NCBI RefSeq assembly: GCF_000763385.1
Contig: NZ_JQFA01000004.1
Coordinates: forward strand, 62,001-126,000
Length of the DNA stretch: 64,000 nucleotides
Direction of reading: 5' to 3'
Source: Leptolyngbya sp. KIOST-1
Lineage (GTDB): Bacteria; Cyanobacteriota; Cyanobacteriia; Phormidesmidales; Phormidesmidaceae
Both the position numbers and the translations under genes were made by a program. Shown here piece after piece: positions 43,988 through 50,616 of this stretch. Position 1 is the stretch's first letter; each line of letters opens with the position of its first letter. The notes beneath the pieces were generated by a model. It saw only the letters and a program-made list of their open reading frames with translations, searched no databases and was not told the DNA's origin.

Positions 43988-46096
43988 ATGAGCTCCTCCA
44001 TTCGCTTTCTCATGTGTGCCCCCCACCACTACGAGGTGGACTATGTGATCAACCCCTGGATGGAGGGCAACATTCACCGCTCATCCCTCGCCACCGCCCA
44101 GGAGCAGTGGCAGAATTTGTACCAGATCATCAGCGATCGCGCCGATGTGGACCTGGTCAAGCCCCAGCAGGGCTGGCCTGACATGGTGTTTACCGCCAAC
44201 GCCGGGCTGATTCTGGGCAACCAGGTGGTACTGAGCCGCTTTTTGCACCCCGAGCGCCAGGGGGAAGAGCCCTACTTCAAGGCGTGGTTTGAGGAGCAGG
44301 GCCACGAAGTGTTTACCCTACCCTCGGAACTGCCCTTTGAGGGAGCCGGGGACGCCCTGCTGGACCGGGAAGGGCGCTGGCTGTGGGCGGGCTACGGCTT
44401 TCGCACCGAGCTGGACTCCCACGGGCTGGTGGCCCAGTGGCTGAACATTGAAGTGCTGTCGCTGCATCTGATGGACGAGCGCTTCTACCACCTCGATACC
44501 TGCTTTTGTCCACTGACCGGGGGCTACCTGCTCTACTATCCCCCCGCCTTCGACGCCTACTCCAACCGTCTGATCGAACTGCGGGTGCCGCCCGAAAAGC
44601 GGATCGCCATCGACGAGCCCGACGCCGTCAACTTTGCCTGTAACGCGGTCAATATCGATCGCACCGTGATCATGAACCAGGCCAGCGACGAACTGAAGGC
44701 CCGCCTGGCCGAGGTGGGCTTTGAGGTGGTTGAAACCCCCCTGACCGAGTTCCTGAAAGCCGGGGGCGCCGCCAAGTGCCTCACCCTGCGCGTCACCGAG
44801 CCGCTGCACCCCGAACCTGCCCAAGGCGGCCTGCTGGTCCGCACCGTCACCATGACCGGGCACCTGCTCGACTCGGGCCTGGTCAGCCGGGCGCTGGATC
44901 TGGTTATGGAAGGGGGCGGCAGCTTCCAGGTGCTGAACTTTGACCTGGGTGAGCAGCGCCAGAGCACGTCCTCCGCCGAAATTCGCGTCTCGGCCCCCGA
45001 TCGCGAGGTGATGGACGAAATCATGGCCCAGCTGATCGACCTGGGCGCGGTGGCCCTGCCCGAAGATCAGCAGGATGCCCACCTGGTCACCATTACCCAG
45101 GCCGGTGTCGCCCCCGACGACTTTTACAGCTCCACCATCTACCCCACCGAAGTGCGGGTGCGGGGTCAGTGGGTGCGGGTGCAGGGCCAGCGCATGGACG
45201 GCGTGATTGTGGTCTCACAAACCGAGCCGGTGGCCACCTGCAAGCTGCTGCGCGACCTGGCCGTGGGCGACCAGGTGATCGTTGGCTACGACGGCATTCG
45301 CAGCGTGCGCAGCACCAAGGACCGCAGCCGCGCCGCCCACGCCACCGAGGAATTTAGCTTCATGGGCTCCGGCGTCTCCAGCGAGCGCCGGGTAGAGCTG
45401 ATTGTGGAGCAGGTGGCGTGGGACCTGCGCCGCCTGCGGGACCAGGGCGGCAAAGTGGCCGTGGTGGCTGGGCCGGTGGTGATTCACACCGGCGGCGGCG
45501 ACCACCTGTCGCGGTTGATCCGCGAGGGCTACGTGCAGGCACTGCTGGGGGGCAACGCGATCGCCGTCCACGACATCGAGCAGGCCATGCTGGGTACCTC
45601 CCTGGGCGTTGACATGAAGCAGGGCACCTCGGTGCGAGGGGGACACCGCCACCACCTGCGGGCAATCAACGCCATTCGCCGCTGCGGCAGCATCGCCAGC
45701 GCTGTGGAACAGGGGGTGCTGACCAAAGGCGTGTTCTACGAGTGCGTCAAAAACAACGTGCCCTTCTCCCTGGCCGGGTCCATTCGCGACGACGGTCCCC
45801 TGCCCGACACCAAGATGGACCTGATCGCGGCCCAGGCCGACTACGCCCGCCTGATCGAAGGCTGCGACCTGATTTTGATGCTCTCGACCATGCTGCACGC
45901 GATCGGCGTCGGCAACATGACCCCCTCCGGCGTCAAAATGGTCTGCGTTGACATCAACCCCGCCGTGGTCACCAAACTGGCCGATCGCGGCTCCCTGGAG
46001 TCGACCGGGGTGGTCACCGACGTGGGCCTGTTCCTCAGCTTGCTGGTGAAGCAGCTCGATCGCCTCACCCAGCGGCACGTTGTGACCAAGGTGTAA
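43988..46096 (+). CDS. argZ: Arginine dihydrolase / ornithine cyclodeaminase (ArgZ/AgrE)
   Basis: 702 residues. N-terminal half is an amidinotransferase-like arginine dihydrolase (MCAPHHYEVDYVINPWMEGN, QGWPDMVFTANAGL, HLDTCFCPL) with the catalytic Cys264 in GAAKCLTLRV; it makes ornithine, ammonia and CO2 from arginine. The central and C-terminal LOR/SDH region (VRTVTMTGHLLDSGLVSRALDL onward; GDHLSRLIREGYVQALLGGNAIAVHD, DMKQGTSVRGGHRHHLRAINAI) is the ornithine cyclodeaminase part giving proline in AgrE. ATG 43988 matches the conserved start. Used when arginine or cyanophycin is the nitrogen store. Followed by a strong terminator. Confidence 0.92.
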   Translation: MSSSIRFLMCAPHHYEVDYVINPWMEGNIHRSSLATAQEQWQNLYQIISDRADVDLVKPQQGWPDMVFTANAGLILGNQVVLSRFLHPERQGEEPYFKAWFEEQGHEVFTLPSELPFEGAGDALLDREGRWLWAGYGFRTELDSHGLVAQWLNIEVLSLHLMDERFYHLDTCFCPLTGGYLLYYPPAFDAYSNRLIELRVPPEKRIAIDEPDAVNFACNAVNIDRTVIMNQASDELKARLAEVGFEVVETPLTEFLKAGGAAKCLTLRVTEPLHPEPAQGGLLVRTVTMTGHLLDSGLVSRALDLVMEGGGSFQVLNFDLGEQRQSTSSAEIRVSAPDREVMDEIMAQLIDLGAVALPEDQQDAHLVTITQAGVAPDDFYSSTIYPTEVRVRGQWVRVQGQRMDGVIVVSQTEPVATCKLLRDLAVGDQVIVGYDGIRSVRSTKDRSRAAHATEEFSFMGSGVSSERRVELIVEQVAWDLRRLRDQGGKVAVVAGPVVIHTGGGDHLSRLIREGYVQALLGGNAIAVHDIEQAMLGTSLGVDMKQGTSVRGGHRHHLRAINAIRRCGSIASAVEQGVLTKGVFYECVKNNVPFSLAGSIRDDGPLPDTKMDLIAAQADYARLIEGCDLILMLSTMLHAIGVGNMTPSGVKMVCVDINPAVVTKLADRGSLESTGVVTDVGLFLSLLVKQLDRLTQRHVVTKV

Positions 46097-46102
46097 GCTT
46101 GT

Positions 46103-46146
46103 TGGCCCGATCGCACCGTATGGACGCGATCGGGCCAGATTTTTTC
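46103..46146 (+). terminator. Strong rho-independent terminator of argZ
   Basis: TGGCCCGATCGC (46103-46114) and GCGATCGGGCCA (46126-46137) form a perfect 12-bp stem with an 11-nt loop, followed by GATTTTTT. The stem includes a HIP1 core. It may also serve the convergent 46152 gene, though the U tract favours the plus strand. Confidence 0.88.
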
Positions 46147-46151
46147 AAGAT

Positions 46152-46409
46152 CTAAAGTTCGCTGGGGGTATCCGGGGCCACTTCCATACCCCGCTCGGCC
46201 CGCACCACCGCAGGCTCGTCATCTTCGAGATCGGAAAGGCCCTCGATCTCCACATTCATGTCGCTACAGGCCGCCCTCAGGGCTGTCTGAAACTTGGCCG
46301 TGTCGCTGCCGTAGCCACACCGCTCGGCGGCGATCGCCAGCCCCTCGCTGGCATTGGCCCGGGCGCAATCGACCAGAATGACACCGGTCAGCGGAGATGA
46401 ACTAGCCAT
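46152..46409 (-). CDS. Small conserved-looking hypothetical protein
   Basis: 85 residues, soluble and acidic: LTGVILVDCARANASEGLAIAAERCGYGSDTAKFQTALRAACSDMNVEIEGLSDL, then an acidic tail. No domain recognised. Two or three cysteines. Convergent with argZ. Confidence 0.65.
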   Translation of the reverse strand: MASSSPLTGVILVDCARANASEGLAIAAERCGYGSDTAKFQTALRAACSDMNVEIEGLSDLEDDEPAVVRAERGMEVAPDTPSEL

Positions 46410-46619
46410 ATGCAGAGTCGCTTTTGATAAATTCTGACTCCTAAACTATTACCCGCAGTATTCCTTAACATCTAACCCACGGGGGACTTGTGGTTTAGAA
46501 ACGACCGAAGGGAAGAGGCGACTGTCGCCCGGTTTCCCACAGAGGGTAGATGAGATTTTGCGGTGGCTGCGGTTAGATCAAACAGAACGCAGTCACACCA
46601 CAAAAGAGTAATCAAATTT

Positions 46620-47147
46620 ATGAGCATCAACATTGGTCTATCCGAGCAGCAGCGCCAGGGCGTTGTTGAACTCCTCAATAAAGTTTTGGCCGATGCCTAC
46701 CTGCTGCTGATCAAGACGAAGAAGTACCACTGGGATGTGGTTGGTCCTCAGTTCCGCACGCTGCATGAGCTGTGGGAAGAGCAGTACGAAGCCCTGACCA
46801 CCAACATCGACGCCGTGGCTGAGCGCGTTCGGGCGCTGAATGGCTACCCCCTGGGCACCGCCGACAGCTTCCTCAAGAACGCCACCATTAAAGAGCACCC
46901 CGGCGATCTGCCCAACGCCAACGAAATGGTCAAGCGCCTGGTTATCGATCACGAGCAAATCATTCGCAACCTGCGCGAGTTCGTCGATCAGACCTCCGAA
47001 GAGTTCCACGATGAGGGAACCTCAGACTTCCTGACCGGCCTGATGGAAGAGCACGAAGAAATGGCCTGGATGCTGCGCTCCTTCATCGAAGGCGAAGCCC
47101 TCGAAGGCAGCGGCCAGCGTGACAAAGAGCTGGTTGCCAAAAAGTAG
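46620..47147 (+). CDS. Dps family ferritin-like DNA-protection protein
   Basis: 175 residues. The four-helix Dps fold with inter-subunit ferroxidase residues: LLLIKTKKYHWDVVGPQFRTLHELWEEQYEALTTNIDAVAERVRALNGYP. It oxidises iron with peroxide and protects DNA in starvation or oxidative stress. C-terminal DFLTGLMEEHEEMAWMLRSFIEG is typical. ATG 46620 chosen; the frame continues 19 codons upstream. Followed by a terminator at 47263. Confidence 0.94.
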   Translation: MSINIGLSEQQRQGVVELLNKVLADAYLLLIKTKKYHWDVVGPQFRTLHELWEEQYEALTTNIDAVAERVRALNGYPLGTADSFLKNATIKEHPGDLPNANEMVKRLVIDHEQIIRNLREFVDQTSEEFHDEGTSDFLTGLMEEHEEMAWMLRSFIEGEALEGSGQRDKELVAKK

Positions 47148-47262
47148 TCAAGCGCCCACGGCCACCCGCAACGGCTCATGCTGGGCTCAGGCCTGGATTA
47201 TTTTTCCCAGCCCTGACCACTCGACCCAAACGCGATCGCCGTTGCAGCTTGGCGTGACCATT

Positions 47263-47315
47263 CACCCTGCCCAGTCCTCTCTCCAACCGAGGGAGAACCT
47301 GGGTGGGGTGTTTTT
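47263..47315 (+). terminator. Rho-independent terminator between dps and pheT-like gene
   Basis: CACCCTGCCCAG (47263-47274) pairs with CTGGGTGGGGTG (47299-47310), apart from a 2-nt internal loop; an inner CTCTCTCC/GGGAGA stem adds stability. TTTTT follows. The inner CTCTCTCCAACCGAGGGAG resembles a dispersed cyanobacterial repeat. It lies 69 bp before the next ATG. Confidence 0.8.
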
Positions 47316-47383
47316 GTCGTCGTGCTGCCCCAGTTCAGGCGGTAATCTAGGGGAGCCGACCGTTGCCATTGCTACCCCCTGCC

Positions 47384-49009
47384 ATGCCCACCGTCACCTT
47401 TCCCCTTGCCTACCTGCAGCGGCTCACCGCCACCGACCCGCAGCAGCTCGAACAGCAGGCCTTTGACTACGGCCTCGATGCTACCCTGGGCCACCAAACC
47501 CTGGAGGTCGAAGTGACGGCCGAGCGGCCTGACCTACTGGCAGCAGAAGGGTTTACCCGCGCCATCAACATCTACAACGGGTTGGTTCGCACCGTGCCCG
47601 ACCAGCTGATGCCTTCAGGCTGCCGGGTGGTGGTGCTGCCGGAGGTGCTGCCCCTGCGCCCCCACATTGCCGCCCTGGTGGTGCGCGGGGCCGACCTACA
47701 GGATGGTGGGCTGGAGGTGCTGGTGCAGTTTCAGGAAAAGGTGACCCAAACCTTTGGTCGTCAGCGCAAAAAAATTGCGATCGGCGTCTACGACCTCGAC
47801 CAGATCAGCGGCAACTTGACCTACGGCGCAGAACCGCTCGATGAGCTGAGCTTTGTGCCCCTGCACAGCACCCAGCCCATGACCGCGCGGCAGATCCTGC
47901 ACTCCCACCCAGCAGGCAAACTCTACGCCCACACGCTGAAAGCCAGCCACCAGGCTCCGGTGCTGCGCGATGCCGCTGGCACTGTGCTCTCCATGCCGCC
48001 AATTGTCAACAGCGCGGGGGTGGGAGAGGTCAAAGCCAGCACCCGCAACCTGTTTATCGATGTCACCGGCATTCTGCCACAAACGGTGGTGGAAACCGCC
48101 AACATTCTGGCCCACAACTTTTTAGATACCGGGGCCGAGGTACAAACCGTCGAAATCGTAACTCCCCAGGGAACCTCCACAACTCCCAGTCTCGTCCGCC
48201 GCGCGGTGCCCTTCTCCGCCAAGTACCTGAACGAAATTATGGGAACGGCCATTCCCAAAAGCAGCTTAGGGAAGGTGCTGTCTCGCATGGACTTAGACGT
48301 CAGCGGGACCGATGTGGTGCACGTGCCCACCTACCGCACCGACATCTTTAGCCAGGTGGATATCGCGGGCGACCTGCTGGTGGCCCTGGGTATCGCCTCC
48401 CTCCAGGCCGAACCGCTGGCGGTCAAGTTTCACCTGGGCGAGGCCGACCCGCTGCGCCAGGTCATGTTTAAGGTGGGCGATCTGGCCCAGCGCATGCAGC
48501 TGACCGAAGTCAAAAGCTACGTGCTCACCGACCCCGACATTCTCGATCTGTTTGCGGCCCCCTACGTGCAAACGGGCAATGCCAAAAGCCGCACCTATAG
48601 CGCCACCCGCCCCACACTGCAGGGGGGGCTGCTCGATATTTTGGCCCGCAACATCAGCGCCCCCAAACCCATCAACATCTACGAAACCGGAGAAATCCTG
48701 CGGTTCAACGCCGCCGGTGCCGTTCGCGAAAGCCAGTGCTGGGGCTTCGCCAGCCTCGATGCCCGCGCCTCGTTTACTACGGCCAAGGCCTACATGCAGA
48801 CAATGCTCAAGGCGCTGGGCGTCCGCTATGCCCTGGCGGTGCGCGATGCACCCTACTACATTGCCGGTCGCGCTGCTACGGTGCTGGTTGAAGGGCAGCC
48901 AGTGGGAGAATTTGGCGAAATTCATCCCCAGGTGCTGGAGCATTTTTCGTTCCCAGAGCCCGTCTGTACCGGCGAGCTAGATTGCAGCGCCAGCCTAATG
49001 ATCGGTTAA
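47384..49009 (+). CDS. Archaeal/eukaryotic-type phenylalanyl-tRNA synthetase beta-subunit homologue
   Basis: 541 residues, the size of an archaeal PheT and not of the ~800-residue bacterial PheT that cyanobacteria use. It lacks the bacterial N-terminal EMAP-like tRNA-binding and C-terminal anticodon-binding domains. Archaeal-type blocks in order: VEVTAERPDLLAAEGFTRAI; B3/4 domain with FQEKVTQTFGRQRKKIAIGVYDLD, FVPLHSTQPMTARQILHSHP, SMPPIVNS and STRNLFIDVTG; B5 with VPTYRTDIFSQVDIAGDLL; catalytic-like SRTYSATRPTLQGGLLDILARN, INIYETGEI, ASFTTAKAYMQTMLKALG and GRAATVLVEGQPVGEFGEIHPQVL. No alpha-subunit gene is adjacent. Start fits MPTVTF at 47384. Function in this organism is unknown. Confidence 0.88.
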   Translation: MPTVTFPLAYLQRLTATDPQQLEQQAFDYGLDATLGHQTLEVEVTAERPDLLAAEGFTRAINIYNGLVRTVPDQLMPSGCRVVVLPEVLPLRPHIAALVVRGADLQDGGLEVLVQFQEKVTQTFGRQRKKIAIGVYDLDQISGNLTYGAEPLDELSFVPLHSTQPMTARQILHSHPAGKLYAHTLKASHQAPVLRDAAGTVLSMPPIVNSAGVGEVKASTRNLFIDVTGILPQTVVETANILAHNFLDTGAEVQTVEIVTPQGTSTTPSLVRRAVPFSAKYLNEIMGTAIPKSSLGKVLSRMDLDVSGTDVVHVPTYRTDIFSQVDIAGDLLVALGIASLQAEPLAVKFHLGEADPLRQVMFKVGDLAQRMQLTEVKSYVLTDPDILDLFAAPYVQTGNAKSRTYSATRPTLQGGLLDILARNISAPKPINIYETGEILRFNAAGAVRESQCWGFASLDARASFTTAKAYMQTMLKALGVRYALAVRDAPYYIAGRAATVLVEGQPVGEFGEIHPQVLEHFSFPEPVCTGELDCSASLMIG

Positions 49010-49031
49010 GAATTGGGGCGGTGCAGTGGCG

Positions 49032-49088
49032 TATAGCCATCGCTTCAGGGGTATCTGTCATGTCCTAAAGGTTCTGGCGATGGCTATA
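49032..49088. repeat. Perfect 12-bp inverted repeat, possible MITE remnant
   Basis: TATAGCCATCGC (49032-49043) and GCGATGGCTATA (49077-49088) flank 33 nt. It lies 22 bp after the pheT-like stop and just before a probable gene remnant, consistent with an insertion or deletion scar. Confidence 0.8.
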
Positions 49089-49121
49089 AAACCCTTACCG
49101 CTTGGGCATGTTTCATTTTGC

Positions 49122-49247
49122 GAGCTGCGCACCCTGCAAAGCCTCGACGGGCTGGGGGCGAGTCCATCGAACACGGTAATTTTGTTTCCGCTGGAGCTGT
49201 CCCGGGCTCTGGGGAATTTACGCGCCAGCCAACCCGTTGAGGACTAG
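49122..49247 (+). pseudogene. Possible remnant of a stomatin/slipin-type C-terminus
   Basis: The open frame ending at 49247 contains ELRTLQSLDGLGASPSN and TVILFPLELSRALGNL. This resembles the C-terminal helix-plus-strand of SPFH/slipin proteins (an LRxLQ helix then TIVFPLP), without the rest of the domain. The upstream part of the frame runs through the repeat at 49032-49088. I infer a decayed gene; a short real protein is less likely. Confidence 0.35.
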
Positions 49248-49307
49248 CCCTCACCTCCTGCGGCAGGTGGTCATAATAATAAAGGCAACTACGAGAGCAA
49301 ACTCACC

Positions 49308-49739
49308 ATGCGACTACTCCACACCATGCTGCGGGTCGGCGACCTCGATCGCTCCCTCAAGTTTTACTGCGATGTGCTGGGGATGCGGCTGCTGCGCAAA
49401 AAAGACTACCCCGGCGGCGAGTTTACCCTGGCCTTTGTGGGCTATGGCGATGAGGCCGACCACACGGTGCTAGAGCTGACCTACAACTGGGGCACCGAGT
49501 CCTACGATTTGGGCAACGCCTACGGCCACATTGCGCTGGGGGTAGACGATATCTACGCCACCTGCGATCGCATCAAAGCCCAGGGCGGGCAGGTGGTGCG
49601 CGAGCCCGGCCCTATGAAGCACGGCTCAACGGTGATTGCTTTCGTGCAGGATCCCGATGGCTACAAGGTTGAGCTGATTCAGCTGGGCACCTCCGAAGGA
49701 CATCGACAGGCGGCAGAACCCCAGATGGCAGCCAGCTAA
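49308..49739 (+). CDS. gloA: Lactoylglutathione lyase (glyoxalase I)
   Basis: 143 residues, vicinal-oxygen-chelate fold with two beta-alpha modules. [68 protein letters not shown] and [16 protein letters not shown] carry the metal ligands His/Glu/His/Glu. Converts the methylglyoxal-glutathione adduct to lactoylglutathione. Full length; followed by a hairpin-forming repeat. Confidence 0.96.
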   Translation: MRLLHTMLRVGDLDRSLKFYCDVLGMRLLRKKDYPGGEFTLAFVGYGDEADHTVLELTYNWGTESYDLGNAYGHIALGVDDIYATCDRIKAQGGQVVREPGPMKHGSTVIAFVQDPDGYKVELIQLGTSEGHRQAAEPQMAAS

Positions 49740-49742
49740 GCG

Positions 49743-49800
49743 GGGTGCCGGGTATCAGGTGCAAGGTTCAAGGCTGCACCTGATACCTGATACCCGACCC
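49743..49800. repeat. GGTATCAGGTGCA hairpin of the recurrent repeat family
   Basis: GGTATCAGGTGCA (49751-49763) and TGCACCTGATACC (49775-49787) form a perfect 13-bp stem with an 11-nt loop between convergent gloA and the 49809 gene. A third CTGATACCCG follows. Likely a transcription stop without a U tract. Confidence 0.8.
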
Positions 49801-49808
49801 CCTGTACC

Positions 49809-50267
49809 TCAAAAGGCGTAGTTGATAGTGGCTGTAAACTCAGCATCGGTGTTGCCGGGCTTGAACAGCACGCTGCCATTGAGGTCAAGCACCACATTGC
49901 GGGCAAGGCCCCAGTCCAGTCCGGCGGTAATCATGGGGTCTATGGCGGAGCGCCCGTCGGCGTTGTAGACTACGCCGGCCCCGGCGTAGGGGTAGAGGCC
50001 GCGATCGAGGGCGTAGTCCACGGAAATGGGCAGCCGCAGTTCGGTACTGTCGTCAAAGACGAGCGCCGGGCGCACCGACAGGGTGGTTCTGGGTGCCAGC
50101 TCAAGCAGTTGAGCTTTTGAGTCGATCACAAACGAGGTGTTGTCGTTAAACCCGGCGCGAATGCCGGCCCCCACGTAGTAGGGGGGCACTTGCTGGGCGT
50201 GGGCTGCGGGAGCTACCACTGCACCCATAGCCACCATCGATATCAACGCGGCTTTGAAATTCATCAT
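49809..50267 (-). CDS. Small secreted outer-membrane beta-barrel-like protein
   Basis: 152 residues with a signal peptide (MMNFKAALISMVAMGAVVAPAAHA, cut before QQVPP). The mature part alternates in short beta strands with GAGIRAGFNDNTSF, LSVRPALVF, LRLPISVDYAL, YAGAGVVYN, ITAGLDWGL and a terminal ATINYAF ending in Phe, a common outer membrane barrel end. Family not recognised; too short for a porin, more like a small OmpA/OmpW-type barrel. RBS GAGAGGAG upstream supports ATG 50267 or 50264. Confidence 0.75.
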   Translation of the reverse strand: MMNFKAALISMVAMGAVVAPAAHAQQVPPYYVGAGIRAGFNDNTSFVIDSKAQLLELAPRTTLSVRPALVFDDSTELRLPISVDYALDRGLYPYAGAGVVYNADGRSAIDPMITAGLDWGLARNVVLDLNGSVLFKPGNTDAEFTATINYAF

Positions 50268-50616
50268 CACTCCTCTCGGGTAAGGGACCAGCCCATGGGT
50301 GGCCCCGCTAGTACAAGCACATCCCAATTTTCAGGGGTAGTGCGGCAAAATCCTGCTAAAAATTGGGGAAATGCAGCGATGCTGAGTAAAGGTTCTGTGA
50401 GATTTTCCCTCCAGGCCGAGACTGGGACTAGGGCCGGGGAGGAACGGGCTGAGGGGCGATCGCGATCGGCAGGCCGCCGATGGCATTGCAAAATTCCCTC
50501 CGCCCAAATCAAGCATCGCTAAAATGCGCTTTCAAAAGAGGGCATTAGGGCCTGGAATAGACCTGAATTTGCGTCGGATTCAGTCCGTTTCGTCAATCTC
50601 TTGGCACACTAGAATA
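50268..50616. other. Intergenic region between the barrel protein and the helicase
   Basis: 349 bp. Contains TTGGCACACTAGAATAG just before the helicase start; TAGAAT at about 50610 may be a -10 box, though it is close to the GTG. HIP1 pair CGATCGCGATCG at 50457-50468. No gene recognised except the in-frame upstream extension of the helicase (from 50524). Confidence 0.5.

Noticed and set aside
45215-46078. 287-residue minus-strand frame
   Set aside because: Antisense of argZ, whose conserved blocks cover the whole interval.
49026-49121. N-terminal part of the 49026-49247 frame as a real protein
   Set aside because: It reads through the inverted repeat at 49032-49088; only the last 41 codons resemble a known family.
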